64,000 nucleotides of DNA from Lunularia cruciata (GCA_948567375.1 OX419755.1:68390944-68454943), one strand, 5' to 3'; positions 11,779 to 24,329 are shown, counted from the first letter of the stretch. The notes: generated by a model not told the origin, from the letters alone. Numbers and translations are program-made.

Positions 11779-13323
11779 CTAGCGTTCAGTACCAAGCACA
11801 CCCTTCACAGAAAGAACTCGCCAAAACATAGATCCAGCAGTTCTTAGCCAGTTCTTCACGCATTCGCCGTAACCATTAACGAGTAGCTCCTGATTTTGCC
11901 AGTCGAGGCTGGGGGTTTCAGAAGCCATCTTTCCTAACGAGAACCAGATGATCAACATCACACTACCGGAATAAAGAATGGAGCCTACGATTTGAACGGA
12001 GATAGAAATAATCCTGTCCTTTGGAGCAACTGCTACTATAGTAGCAAGTGAGTACGCTATGAACAACAATTCACTAGAAATGAAGAAGATTATGGCAGTT
12101 AATCTGAGCCTTGTGCGAAGCATCTTCACCTCCTCACGTATATATAGGGTCTGCTCTGAGACCACTGTCCTGGTTGCACACAAGACCGTGGTCAAAGCAG
12201 TGAAGAAAGCTAGACCGTTACAAATCCAGAAAGCGGACATTGGCTTAGTATCCATCCGGACGAAAGGGTCGTCGTACCCCAAAGGAGGCTGCATAACTGC
12301 TGCAAATGTTACGCTTGCTATGAGAGCTCCACCAACCAGGATTGCATTTGCTGCATTGATGAGTGAGTCTTTCTTTTTGTAAAGGTTGTCCTGGTCAACT
12401 TGCACGTCCTGATATGCCAGAAGCGTGAACGAAATGTATCTGAAGTTCCTTTCCATTGCTACCTGTAATGCTGTCCTGTCGAAGCGATCCACCACGTTTG
12501 GCCTGATGTACTCATTAGCTGCCAAGATTTTCACTGCATCTAGTCTCCCTTCCATTGTGGCGTAATGCAGTGCTGTTTGGCCATCCCCATCGAAGTCGTT
12601 GATGGATTTGGATATTTGTGGACATTGAAGAAGCAGCTCCACCTCTTCGGATGACCCACAAAATGCTGCGCTGTGCAATATTGTTACCTCGTTGAACGGG
12701 TGTTTATTCACCGCTATGTTGAGACTATCTTTCAGCGACTTCGTCAAGCTCAAAAACATATCATCTTCAAGTAATGCAGGCGATCTCCTTACAAATCCAA
12801 TAGCCAGTTTCAGCAATTGGCCGTGGTACTCTCTGATGCTTTTCTCCTTTGAAGCCTGCATCCTACTCGATACACTCGGTAACAGGCCTCCATATTCCAG
12901 CTTCGATATTCTGCCCATCTGCACCTGAAGCATCGTCTCCATGATTTCCTTCCTCTTGTGATGAAAAGCGATGGACAAGGGACTTTCTCCCTTGCGATTG
13001 GTAGCAAAAATATCCACGCCTGGTTGTTCCACAACGATACTTACAATGTCTGCAAAATTTCCCTCTACGGCGTGGTGAAGGCACGTGGATTGGTTCTCGT
13101 CGCAAATGTTCACGCTTGCTCCTGCTTTCAGTAGAAGTGTCACAATCTGAAGGTATCCTTTGGATGCTGCTACGATCAACCCTGTGCGCTTAGTTGCATC
13201 TTGGACGTCGATCTGGTCTCCTGACCATTGAAGCAGCTGTTCCAAGGCGTTTGAATCATTTTCCTCTGCAGCTTTCAGCAGAGGTGCTGAGCTCCAGCAC
13301 GCGTCTACCCTTTCACCCTTCAT
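11779..13323 (-). CDS. Ankyrin-repeat membrane protein with PGG domain
   Basis: Single-exon gene of 514 aa; the start chosen is the first ATG (MKGERVDACW), since the open frame upstream begins only at TTG. Ankyrin repeats occupy about 13-140 (GLIVAASKGYLQIVTLLLKAG, TCLHHAVEGNFADIVS, SPLSIAFHHKRKEIM) and 211-305 (TILHSAAFCGSSEEVELLL, TALHYATMEGRLDAVKIL, TALQVAMERN). A spacer separates the two blocks. The C-terminal PGG domain starts at NAANAILVGGALIASVTFA with PPLG in place of the usual PPGG. Four hydrophobic segments lie at about 325-344, 365-383, 408-432 and 440-464. Relatives such as Arabidopsis ACD6 and ITN1 sit in the plasma membrane or endomembranes and act in defence and stress signalling. 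The role here cannot be told from sequence. No neighbour suggests a shared pathway. Confidence 0.9.
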   Translation of the reverse strand: MKGERVDACWSSAPLLKAAEENDSNALEQLLQWSGDQIDVQDATKRTGLIVAASKGYLQIVTLLLKAGASVNICDENQSTCLHHAVEGNFADIVSIVVEQPGVDIFATNRKGESPLSIAFHHKRKEIMETMLQVQMGRISKLEYGGLLPSVSSRMQASKEKSIREYHGQLLKLAIGFVRRSPALLEDDMFLSLTKSLKDSLNIAVNKHPFNEVTILHSAAFCGSSEEVELLLQCPQISKSINDFDGDGQTALHYATMEGRLDAVKILAANEYIRPNVVDRFDRTALQVAMERNFRYISFTLLAYQDVQVDQDNLYKKKDSLINAANAILVGGALIASVTFAAVMQPPLGYDDPFVRMDTKPMSAFWICNGLAFFTALTTVLCATRTVVSEQTLYIREEVKMLRTRLRLTAIIFFISSELLFIAYSLATIVAVAPKDRIISISVQIVGSILYSGSVMLIIWFSLGKMASETPSLDWQNQELLVNGYGECVKNWLRTAGSMFWRVLSVKGVLGTER

Positions 13324-14317
13324 CGTTCTGCCTATGGATGCCACCGACCTCAAACAATGGCGTAAATAGAATTGTGGATACAATTATACGCAGCACATCC
13401 AGAATTGCATCAAATAGCTGAAGTAGCTATTTGATACAGCTGCTCTATGTGTCTGCAGATTCGCTACTACAGTCTCGGGGTCAGCAAGCGTTCATGACAA
13501 TTTCAACGTTTGAAGATTTGATGATAATACGCAAGGTATGCTTGTAGGAGCTGTCTATACCTCAACAATTGTCGTAAGATAAAAATGAAACTGCAACCTC
13601 TTGCTGGTCTTCGATTCTCATCTACGTAAGTGCCACATGGTTGTTGGAAGCTAATTCTCTTCATCGAACAGATATTCATTCACAGGAATCTAAAAGCATT
13701 CTTCGTTTCTGGCATCATTATTTGTCCTCCTCGGCCATGCTTCAGATCAATCTACTGCACTTCCAGTAAACATCACGCTTCCATGCTCTTCCTTTCTGCT
13801 CCATCTTGAAGAGAAATTCTGTCAGCCACAGTCTTTTCTTTACGATCTGCCGTCACCTGGTTCGATTGCAACCCATTTTGTGCAGCGCCACATTAGTTGC
13901 GAACAATTGGTGGCACTTCCAGCAGGCGTCAATCAGATGTACGCTTCATCAGACAGTTTCACAGGCTACCACTGTCGCTAATCAGTTGGACAATCGGTGT
14001 AGCCCTTGAATTTCCTGTTTACTGAGGTTGCTTGAAAATCACATCAGATCATTTGCCAGGGAGGCGAGAGCTGACAGAGTCAACTTCGTTCGATGTTGCA
14101 CGAATTCCTCCCGTTTGGCACATCCCGTCTCAATCAAGTGCCCATTGAATTGCGGATTGACCCCATTACCCCGTCCAAGTCTAGACAACTTCGTTCTCAT
14201 CATTGGTGGATGTCGGGTTCCAGGTATTCCGGACGCGGAAGATCTCGAAGAGATGGAAGTCCATAGGGATAAGTCTCTTCTCCCATCTATCCAAATGGTG
14301 ATGTTAAATTTAGTGAA
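13324..14317. other. Upstream region of the ankyrin-PGG gene
   Basis: Contains the 5' flank of the minus-strand ankyrin gene and then unassigned sequence. Open frames on the plus strand (13806-14009, 14028-14393) start at non-ATG codons or resemble nothing known. I support no gene here. Confidence 0.5.
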
Positions 14318-14400
14318 TCATAAGGGGGACCGCGCAGAAAACACGAAGGATTGGAAGACCATCAAACGGTACAAGAGGGAGACAAAAAGGTAAAATGTAC
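14318..14400 (-). repeat. LINE-associated 3' tail, copy 1
   Basis: About 75 bp here (plus strand: ...AGACCATCAAACGGTACAAG... through GACAAAAAGGTAAAA) aligns with the short insertion at 44633-44715. It lies downstream of the minus-strand LINE-like coding remnant, where that element's 3' tail would be expected. That it is the tail is inference from position. Confidence 0.55.
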
Positions 14401-14616
14401 TAAGCCCCAATTGAGTCTATATGAGATATCTACCCTACTCTACCTAAGATATCCTAGCTATTCAAGTAGGTCATTCAACAAAAATGGAACATATAAAGAA
14501 ACATAACCGGGTGTGATTGCTCTCCTATGGATTGCACCAATCATTACACTTGGTGGTGCAATGGACGCGAGCTATCTAAAATATACTATGAAGTATGAGA
14601 GTGAGAATAGTACTCT

Positions 14617-17600
14617 CTAGCGCATAACATGATAAGCTCTTTTGCACAACTTGACAAAGGTGTCAAATGTTGCATCCATCGTTCCATATAATTCCAAGCG
14701 CATAACATGATAAGCTCTTTTGTACAACTTGACAAATGTGTCAAATGCTGCATCCGTCGTTCCATATAATTCCAAGGCTAGAGAAACAAAGAGATTACCT
14801 CGTTGCATGCCCCTATACTTGAAGACCTTGTGATTTGTGGCTGCACTCATCGCCCATCCATGGGGATGGGTAATCACTCCCTCCGAAACTATATCTCACA
14901 TAGGGTCCGTAACCACGACATCTGCTACTATCAACTGATCATATCAGACCAAGTATAAGTCTGCCCTGACATGTGTCGTCTACAAAACACACAAACACTC
15001 ACTCCAAGCCAAGTATCCACTCTCTCATGCCATAGCAAACACTATGTCCCTAATAGCATCATGGATAGCTATCCTCTTACCTCGAAAAGGACACCATGTC
15101 ATATGGACCATTGTTGCATCTAGTGTAGAACCACACTCACAAGTGAGTAATGAAGATGTAGATGTGTGGACCAAACCTAAGCAAAACCTCATCGTTGTAG
15201 AGAAAGTAGACGGTGCGAGTCGGAATGCCCTAATGCTCGGTTGAGCTAGGATCCAAGAGTCTACACCCTTGTTGGAGCAAGAGCAAAGATGTGCTCTAGT
15301 AGCTTGAGGAATGGGCAAGTCAACTAAGAGAGAATGTAGAGTATGCTCACACTATTGCTCCATCAAGGAAGACTGTAAACCTCTAGTCCAATCTGAAGAT
15401 AGTGAAGCAAAAGAAAGAAAGTCATCGTGTGCCCGTGGGGATAGACTATCTCTCATCTTCCGCAATAACATCTAGAGATAATAGGATCCCTTCTCCACCT
15501 CTATCACATAAGTATCCAAAACCAACCTATCAACAACCACAAAACAAAAGGAAAGTAGGGGTGCCAAGAAAGCCCAACTACCCAAAAACACTATAGGTGC
15601 TATCTCCTCCATAGAGAGCAAGCCAACCCCTCCACACAAGATTGGCAGAGCCGTCTATCTATATGCCAAATCCCTTGTCACACACTCAAATGTCTCTGGT
15701 CCAAATATCATCAAAGACTCCCATAATCTTCCTATAAAAGGCTCTCAAATGTGATAGGAAGGATGAAGAGGGGAGAATTGTACAGATGAGGTAAGTTAGT
15801 AGATGAGAAATACTAGAGGAGAGTATACCAAATGCCATCTATACATCTCCTAGTAATGGAAGGTCATCCACATGGAGAACATCCTCTATAAGGGTAGGGT
15901 CTAAGAAGTGTGTGATAAAATCCTTGGATCCTATTGGCACTCCAAGAACACCTCGTCCATCTATAGATGTGATACACCCCTCTAAAAGCTCAAGTTGGGG
16001 AGGAATACCTAAAGGAGACCATGCCCTACACTTTGATACCTTGACTCTCAAGCCTACTAGATGTAGGTTGGTAGTCAAGTTGTCAAAGGCCTGCCTAATC
16101 TGATCTTCAAGGCCCATGATGAGTGTATCATCTACCAAGGAGAGAAATACACAACCAGGCATGGCAAAAGTAGTAGATAGGAGAGCTCTAAAGTGAGCCA
16201 TGGCAGATAAGGGTCCCACTAAATGATCTCCCTAATGTGTATCAACAGCTGATTCCAAGACGGTGACTTCTTCCTGTGAACAACCGTGCTAGTAGTAAAG
16301 AGAAGCAAGAGAGCCATAAAAAGACCACACAAAAGGAATAAGACTTGCCAAGGATCCACTAGCATTCCTAAGCTCTCTAAAGATGGATGCATGTGAGATG
16401 CTATTAAAAGTGTTCTCAACATCCACTTGTAGGACAACCCACTCCAGATGGATATCTAGGACCTTAATGCTTAGAGATATAGTCTCACATCTTCCAAGTG
16501 TAGTTACTCCAAACTGATGTAGACTGAGGTTTTGTCAAAAGTGAGAACTATGCCAAAGGACAATGGTACAACTAACCAAATGCAAAAAGATCCCTCCAAT
16601 AGCAATTGATCTAATGCCCTCCGTGTCCTTCTCCATTGCAAGAAGTTTGAATAGCACCTAACACCCGACTAACCGACGTAAGAATGTCTCCTCTCACCGT
16701 TACTATAGCCACCTAAAACAAATCAGTAAAACCACTAGAAGGATCATATGCTTGAAAGCAATCTCTAAGGTGCTCATATACCATCCCTAACAAGCTTCCT
16801 AAGGAAAGGCCAAGGGCAATGCACAATGCTTGTGCAAAAACCGACCTATCAAGACATAAAGGCTGCATGCTGATAATCTAAGACCTCTGGTAGTAGTCCC
16901 TCTAGTGCCATAAGATATAGTAAGTGTAGGCAAGAGATAGTCTCATCAATAGGACTAGCCATAGACCAAGGATGTAGCACTTGTGTTGCTCTACTAAACT
17001 CTCTATCTTGACCCAATGTCCTACACTATCGTAATCAAGTGGACTCCGTGGCATCCTATGGAAAAACATGTCTCTTAAGATGTGTAGCGCTAATAGACTC
17101 CTCCTGAAGGGCACCACAATCCTTTGCTCAAAATTGATGAAATCTAGCAACCACTCTTTATGCTTCCCCCCCCTCCTCCCCCCCCCAAAGCATAATGAAG
17201 ACATCATCAAAGGAGTAAGAGGAATAAGAACCATGCTAACTCATTCAAGGGATCACGTGCCAAATGATTAGGTGGTAGGTAAAAAGCCTCTCTAGCCTCA
17301 TCATGGAGTGTGCAATGTAGCCTATGGAATAGATGTAGACATGGAAAACTAGTCTTAAATAACACCAAAATGCAACCTACCTGAGAAGCTAACCACTCCC
17401 ACGACTTGATCGGTATCCTTAAAATGGTCAACAAAGGGATAGAAGAAGTGTGTGTAATCTTGAGTGTCATTGTTGTTGATGTGGTCACCCGTCTCACATG
17501 GGCATACCAAGTGGTCAAATCATAGTCCTTGTGCATCCTTCCCACAAGGGTCTTTACCCCTTGCAAGATAAAGCGTCGATGACATACCGGGCCTCTATGT

Positions 17601-17760
17601 ATCTCGTGCCGCTCTAAGCATCCCAAGATAGGAGGTGTAGCCATGGCTACCACAAGAATAATGATAGTAACACATGATGCTCCTCTCCATATCTCTCCAT
17701 ACCTACAAAACCACAACCCCTCACATCCCAACTCCCATAAGAAAATGCAATCTCTCCAAA
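14617..17760 (-). pseudogene. LINE-like reverse transcriptase remnant
   Basis: Minus-strand fragments of a non-LTR retrotransposon polyprotein, broken by many stops and frame changes. The RT part reads VVLQVDVENTFNSISHASIF, then FRELRNASGSLASL (near 16350-16450), the degraded GDHLVGPLSAMAHFRALL (16219-16180) and FLSLVDDTLIMG (16110-16140), where the catalytic box is LVDD. Downstream comes a Cys/His segment, FRLAPSTFSTTMRFCLGL then CECGSTLDATMVHMTWCPF (15025-15250), of the zinc-binding kind found after RT in such elements. The far C-terminus (14877-14617, FVSLALELYGTTDAAFDTFV) includes a 26-codon tandem duplication. Frames 16900-17730 probably cover the upstream part but are too decayed to place. 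No intact frame remains. Confidence 0.75.
14620..14775 (-). repeat. 78-bp tandem duplication (2 copies) in LINE remnant
   Basis: Copies at 14620-14697 and 14698-14775 differ at only a few positions. On the minus strand each unit encodes 26 residues beginning LELYGT and ending KRAYHVMR, so the duplication keeps the frame. Confidence 0.9.
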
Positions 17761-18819
17761 CCCTACAAACTATAAACTCTTATAACTTTCAATTTCCATC
17801 TCCAAATCTTTCAAACTAAATTCACATGGAACCAAAAAATCATGAAAACCAAAAAATTAGAAATGAAAATTCTCAACCCATCCATCACTCTCAAATTTAG
17901 GGAATCCATACTTGGACTTTACTTTTTTGACATTTATATCTCTCATTCAGACTACAACCAATCAAAAAGCTTTGCTAACTTCCGTTAATCCGAGCGCCTA
18001 ATAAAGGTTTACCAAGGTCTTAACAAATTTTTCTACAATATAACCTTTTGCGTTCTCTCACAATATCATAATAGTCAGTGAGGTATACTCATAGACAAGG
18101 TATATTGCAAACCTTGGGAAAATCCTATCAAGCTTTATTGTTGGATGGAGTTCACAAAGCCTTCTGATCCATTGTAATTTACAAAGTGAGGTACAAATAC
18201 CAATTCCCTTGATTTATAATATAGTGTGGGAAGGGTAATTAACTAACTATGCTTAAGGAGGGTCGTAAGCAAATCATGATCAATCAAGGTTTCAAAGTGT
18301 AGACCATGAGAAACTAACCGGGGTTTCCAAATATAAAAGTACATCCTTATGGAAGCTACAAGCAAAGTTTCAGCAACTAAATGGTTTCCAAATGCAATAG
18401 GAGCAAAAAATACCAATTATTTATTCTTTTAGTTTTAGAGTTTGTGAGCTATATTTATCACAATTAAATATATATAATAATATAAAAATTTATCTATTGA
18501 ACTACATTATTCCTAACTAATTATAAATTATTCTACCCAAAGCACAGTAATCTTAAACGTAATTACATATTTAATACTTCTATAAATATCTCATAGTAAA
18601 TACAAAATAACAATTTCTTTATTGAAATGAATTTTTTTGCCATTGTTCAACTTAATAGGGTTTCTCATTTTTTTTCCTATTGTATGTGTTTTAGTAAAAT
18701 ATCTACGTCTATGATATAACTACATCATTCAAGAGGAAGAATAATTTGGAAAGTTCTTACTTCATAGCAAGTAAGATAATAACATTTAACTTGTTATAAT
18801 TAGCAAATTAATCAATAAA
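17761..18819. other. AT-rich spacer, nothing recognised
   Basis: Strongly AT-rich, with many short A/T runs between 18400 and 18800. I see no coding potential or repeat boundary that I can support. Confidence 0.5.
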
Positions 18820-19647
18820 GTGGATTTCATAGTGAATTCTACAGGACCTACATCAAAAATTCTTGTGGGTCATCTTGCCTTCGTACTCATAAGAGTGACC
18901 AAATGTAATAGATCACCCTTTTTTGGTCAAGAGACGATATACAAACAGATAGTGAAGGCAAAGATCGGAGCGGAAGGAAGACATGGAAAAAGTGCAAAAC
19001 CTTTACAAATAAGCATGCAAGAAGGTGAATGCAGTAGTTAAGGAGAACCATGAGGTTAAGACACAAAACACCTCATTAATTGCAGAACAAAGACCTTCAA
19101 TATAAGCCATATGAAGATTGTAGAGAGATCTAAGGGCTCTTCAAATCAAAGGAAACAAAAGCAACAAGGATACCAAGAAAAGCTATGAAGAAGATATGCA
19201 AGAATGTACAACATCCAAGGTGACGTGGAGAGTGAGGAGGTGAAGATTATTACTTTGTAATTGTAGATGGCAAAGTAAAGGAATGAGGTAGCAATTCAAG
19301 TCAAGGTACTACAAGAGGAACTCAAGAAGTAGAAGGAGGAAAGAGCAGTGAATAGGTCAAAGATCCTTCATAAAGTTATAGCCAAAGTCAAAGTCAATGC
19401 ATTGGCAACAAACTCCGAAGAGAAGAAACTGAAGGTCATCAAGGAGCTAGAAGATCTTTGGGATCAGATGATTTTAATTAAGGAAAAAGAAATGGTAGGT
19501 AAGGTGATCAAGGCTAAGCTTCATGAGTTGAAGCTACATGCTCAAACTCTAAGTGCTCAAGTATATGAAGATCCAAAGATAGAGTGGATGTCTCTAGAAT
19601 TGAGAGAGCATATAAATAAAAAGTTTCAAGAACTTGTGACATTATAG
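18820..19647 (+). pseudogene. Coiled-coil gag family, copy C1 (C-terminal part)
   Basis: Broken frames rich in Glu, Lys, Leu and Gln. An upstream piece (18950-19080, read in shifted frames) matches the C4 copy at 39230-39400 (KAK...K..KN..K...V..LVKEN..). The best-preserved stretch, 19348-19647, encodes KVIAKVKVNALATNSEEKKL, then ELEDLWDQMIL, KLHELKLHAQTL and ELREHINKKFQEL, predicted to be a continuous coiled coil. The HELKL and HINKKF motifs recur in copies C2, C3 and C4. No polymerase domain is attached. Confidence 0.6.
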
Positions 19648-19699
19648 TATTAGAGATTTCAGATTACAAAGGAAGAACCAAAATCTTCCTTAGGCAAGC

Positions 19700-20393
19700 T
19701 AGAGGTAGGTAGTTCTTTGCAATAATTTTGTACCAAAGAATCTTCATTTAATAAAGAACTTTGTAGTTGTTATGATCTTTTGGAGTAGGATAATGGCGTC
19801 CAAAGATAACAAAGTAAAGTTTCTTTTAGAGAGAACTTAACACTTTCCCAAGACACTTGTTAGTAAATTAGCAATACCAATCAGAAAGGATGGATAAGGC
19901 AAGGATGATGATAATCTTCAATGTACAATATAGATGCAAGGAAGTGCAATCTTGGTAGATCTTTGCACTTCCTCATCCTAAACTTTTCTGGTTAGGAGTA
20001 AAAGGTACTATTTAAGGAATATGTCAACATATAAATATTCATTTTGTTGATTGAAGAAAAATAAAGCAAAAGTGCAAAAAGCTCTTCATTGCTTTTGCTT
20101 AATTTAGAGTATTTTTTGTATATCTTTGATTGAATAATGGTGAGAATTTTTTGTAATAGGAATCCAAGTAGTTGACTGTGTGATCTTTAGTACTTGTAGC
20201 TAGAGTTTGGGATCCTTGGTAGTTTTGAAGGAGCAAAGAAATGCCTTGATGGGTGTTAAGTGAGTTGTAGTGTTAAGAGCACCACAAAAGATAAAGAATT
20301 GTTGCTAATGCAAAATGCCTTTGGAGTCGTGCCTTCTAGGAAGGGTAGAACATGTTCTTTGAAGTTGATGTCTTTGTAGTAGAAGTATCCTCT
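19700..20393 (+). repeat. 3' non-coding module of coiled-coil gag family (copy 1)
   Basis: This stretch aligns with 41130-41295 plus 41930-42460, and less fully with 40300-40800. Shared landmarks include AAGACACTTGTTA (19849 and 41269), TTTTGAAGGAGCAAAG and GTCTTTGTAGTAGAA. It may be the LTR or 3' untranslated region of the family. It continues at 21136-21180 after a solo LTR insertion. Confidence 0.65.
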
Positions 20394-21135
20394 TGTAATA
20401 CTCCAAGGACAAGAGAAGAGAGAAAACACAAATTGCACACTCAAACATTCGATGCCCCAAGGGAGCACCTTCTCTTTATTATATAGACAAAGAGGATCTC
20501 CTCCAAGGAAGCTCCACCATAGGATTAGGGACACAGATAGGTGACATTTCAGCAAGCTCCACCCTTGGATTAATTACTTGGATGGGTGACCTGTCTGGTC
20601 TAGGTCCTATCTGGTTGGTCAAACAAGCTTTGACCAGAGGGAATCTTTTAGGGAATCTTCCTGTAGGAATCTCAAAATCACGTGAGTAAGGTACCGTTGA
20701 AAGCTCTAGATGAGACAAAGCAAGGGGGAGGGAAGGCCAACCTTTCATCCATTGGGGGGGGGGGGAATCTACACATTTTTGAGGCCTAATTCATCCGTTT
20801 AGGCCTCTGAAATTGCCTTCAAAGATTTCAGGCATATTTTGGTTCCTACTCTATTAGTAGAAGTCCACTTTTGGTGATACCTCTTTCTGATCTGTTTAGT
20901 CCATCATGTGTAACATCCTTCCAGATGTTACCAAACCAATTCTCACCTTTAAATCATATGTCTAGCTATTGGTTCTAAGGTTCTCAAGTCTATTTATGTT
21001 TCTGCCCTATTAGTAGAAGTACTCTTTTGGTGATACTTCTATCTGATCTATTTTGACCATCATGTATAAAATCATTCCAAAAGTTACCAAACCGAATTTC
21101 ACATCTAGATCATATGGCTAACCCTTGGTATTACA
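20394..21135 (-). mobile_element. Solo LTR of family F1
   Basis: A 742-bp F1 LTR on the minus strand with intact TG...CA ends and no internal region. It is flanked by perfect 5-bp duplications (CCTCT at 20389-20393 and 21136-21140). This is the product of insertion followed by LTR-LTR recombination. It includes the duplicated U3 module, a TATA motif (minus strand, near 20475-20485) and a run of 12 G at 20754-20765. Confidence 0.93.
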
Positions 21136-21180
21136 CCTCTTTGGAGTTCACTAAATTCTCACCTTCTAGAAATAGCTGGA

Positions 21181-21993
21181 ATGTATCTCAACTAAAATTG
21201 ATTTTTAGGTTTTCTATTTACTATAATATGCCATAGGAGGTGAGACTACACTCTTCTTGGAATGGTTCTTGGACAAGAGGTTGAACATGTAACAATAAAG
21301 AACTGCAATAGTAATATTTCTCTTCCAATCTAGCCTTTTTGATCTGTATCCTTGTGCAAACAACATATTACTTCCTATCATATTGTAAATTGGACAACAT
21401 TGGGTTGTCACATATATTTTGGCTAAATTGTGATACTTCTCTTCAAATATAGCCATTTATGATCTATATCCTTATGGAATAGCCTATTCCTTGCTATTAT
21501 ATTACAAATTGGACAACATTGGACAACTTTGGACACATATATTTTTGGCACAATGCAAAGAATATATTCTTTGGGGTGGTTGGATATGAAGATTTGCAAG
21601 GCAATGAATGTTTTCAAGGAATCAAGAACCATAGGTCAAAGGATTCATTTGGACACATGTTGATTTAAAATCCTTCAAGAGAAAGAAAGTGCAACATAAG
21701 AAAGAAAAGCTCAAGAAGAATGTGACATTCTTGAGAGAAAATTAGTAATATACACCGAACTGGCACTTTGGTAATTGTCCTTGCAAAAAGGTGAGTTTGT
21801 ATTAAGGAACAACTTTGGACAATTGTTCCAAAATTTGCCTTATTAGGCTACTTCTCCTCAATCTAGTCTAGAATAAGCAAATTTCAAGGAGTTGAAGGAA
21901 AAAGCCTTTCAAGTACATATAAAGGAAGAAAGTGCACAAACTTCATTGCAACCTTCTTCCTAAAGCTCAGGTGAAGGCAAACTTCACTTACCA
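21181..21993. other. Repeat-derived spacer
   Basis: Two related stretches (about 21285-21420 and 21420-21560) share phrases such as TTACTATA/TGATCT..ATCCTTATGG.. and ACAAATTGGACAACATTGG, so the spacer includes an imperfect direct duplication of roughly 130 bp. A similar phrase recurs near 42610-42690. No gene is supported. Confidence 0.45.
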
Positions 21994-23700
21994 TTGATAT
22001 CACAAGAAGTCTTCTCCAAAGATCTTGAACCTAGTAGCATACTTTCTTTGGTTGATCAAGAGCTAACAAGTATTTTCAAGAATGCCAAAGAATTAGATCA
22101 AGACAAACCGTTATCAGACATAAACATAAAGAAGGTTTCCCTAGCCTTGTACCCAAGTCAAATTTATTCCAATTCTCTCTTGCAAGATCAGTCCTTGTAC
22201 TTGTTCTGTTCTTTACCTCCGTTATGATGGCTAATCATGCATCCTTCACTTTGTAAAGTTATTAAAAGTTTAAAGAATGCAATGAAGATGAAGACCTTGA
22301 CACTTTAATGAAATAATTTAAGGCAATCTCAATAGCTAGCAAAGAAGACATGGATTCCAACAAACTCCAAATATTATTGATTTTGTTAAGGAAGAAAGCC
22401 AAGAATTGGTACATGCATATTAGTAAGAACCTTGCAAATGTGTTGGACTTGCTAACAATTAGAAGTCAATTCCTCAAAGGGTTAGGAGCTGGACTATGAG
22501 GCAAATGACTTTATCACACTAAATGGTTTGGAATGCAGGAAGAATGAAGAGCCACAAGACTACACAGTGAGGTTTCAAAACCTTTTGAATAGAGTGCCAA
22601 GAAGAGATATCACCCTAGGCTATTTGAATGCTCAAGTAATTGCATAGTTCATAGGCGGACTACAAAAAGAACTACAGATCTTTGTCAAAGAATGAGAGTA
22701 TGATACATTAGCAAAGGTAGAGTAGTCTACGGAATGTATAAGTCAACTTGATTGAATCCTTCAAAGAAGCAATATCAAGCAAGAAATTCAAGAAGAACAA
22801 AGAAGAAACCAAGACAAAGATTCTCTTCTTTGTCTTTAGAAAAATCCAATATGTCCTTAGAGTCCTCTTTGTCCAAAGATGAGAAGGAACAAAGAAGTGA
22901 GAAGAGTGTTATTTTGAAACAAAATGCAGTCTCAACTTTGAAGATATCTACATAGTAAGCTTAATAATTTAGACAAACTCATGAAGGAGTTTACCAATTT
23001 CAAAGTGCAATTGATCATAGAAATTAAAGTCAAAGACCACATTTTTACATTCTTACTCAATGCAATAAGTAGAATAGGCTCATACATAGCAAGAATAAGA
23101 GTACTATCTAAAGGAGAATGAGCAATCATTTTCAACATAGAAAGTAGCTATTGTAACTTTGATTCCTCTTGTCACTATTTCAATGTATGTACCAAGGTAG
23201 TATAGAATTAATGAGCCTCAAGAAAGAATTGTGCTCCATGGGAAAATATAATCCCAAGTACATTATATAATTGTGGAACTCCATGCCACTTGTCCCTAAA
23301 TTATCTTTAGCCAAGGAAAAGAACTCAATGTACTCCACTTTGTTCAAACTACAAGGTATGTGGTTACTTTGTAGGAAACTATCCTCAGCTGCCTACTCCA
23401 AAGCCACATGTGTGGTTCACACCAATCCTTCAAACTACAAAGATTGAGATTAAAATTCATTATGTTACCTTAGAGGAGTTAGTAGAAGATCAAAACCTTC
23501 CCTTAGGAGAGGAAAGATGGCTTGATGTGGAGGCTAATTGAGTGGATAATTAATCAAGGAAGAAAATAGTATTATATATATCTTCTTTGGAGTTGTCTCA
23601 ATCCATGAAAAGGAAGAAGAAGCATACATTACCAAAGAAGGTCCTTTCTAGGCAACAAAGGAGATTGCAAGAAAAGGTGTAATGCAAAGGAATTTCAATT
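21994..23700 (+). pseudogene. Coiled-coil gag family, copy C2: capsid-like region and CCHC knuckles
   Basis: Successive broken frames give a gag-like order. A capsid-like segment at about 22290-22500 reads KLQILLILLRKKAKNWYMHI. A second at 22520-22730 reads EEPQDYTVRFQNLLNRVPRR, then FIGGLQKELQIFVKE and DTLAKVE, as in retrotransposon gag proteins. Then comes a Lys/Ser-rich part (22750-22950). Two zinc-knuckle-like motifs follow near 23265-23390 (NCGTPCHLSLNY; CSNYKVCGYFVGNYPQ), each with one Cys lost. A Pro-rich linker follows. Stops and frame changes are frequent. The order matches Ty3 gag, but no protease or RT follows. Confidence 0.6.
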
Positions 23701-24329
23701 TTTTTAATTTTCTTATGTTTTTCCTTGTGTAGAGAAAGTAGAGGTAAGAGTGGAATTTTGGCCTTTAAGGAAGAAATCTTAAAACAAGTGATGTTCTTGT
23801 CTTAGGATGATATGCCTCTTGGTAAGACTTACATCTTCACAAAGGGCAATTTAACTTCTTCCAAAGAAGATGAATAGTTTCATCTTTGAAAGATTATGTA
23901 CCACTTACTTAGAAGAGGAGATAGGTTCTTTGGATGGTGAGGACACTTATTCAAAAGATGAAGAAGGTATTTTACAACACACACACTTTGGGGCAAGTAT
24001 CTTTGTGGTTACATATCCAAATGGCACAATATTGGTCTTGTTGGAATCAACTTGTTTAGAAATTTCCATTGCTATCCAAATTGAAGAGTTTAGTTTTTTT
24101 TAGCAAACATTATAGTCATTTAAGGTTTTAGTTTTACAAGTGAAGGAGAAGCAAATTTTATGGATTATATCTTCATCATCACAGTCCAGTTTACCTTGTT
24201 GGATACTCCCTTGCTAGAGTTTTGATTGAGTCCAAGATGATCTTGATTGGAGGCCTATAGCAAAAGTTCAAAACTTCCAAATATTTAGATCCTAAAGCTC
24301 ACATAGTTTTGTCCAAGGTGAAGTTCTCT

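Noticed and set aside
12059-12382. 107-codon plus-strand open frame inside the ankyrin-PGG gene
   Set aside because: Lies opposite the transmembrane region of the real gene and resembles no protein.
13855-13880. GGTTCGATTGC as a tRNA T-loop
   Set aside because: No matching acceptor stem, D-arm or anticodon arm around it. I found no tRNA or rRNA in the window.
13806-14393. Two plus-strand open frames as a gene
   Set aside because: The second starts at a non-ATG codon and runs into the repeat tail at 14318; no known motif.
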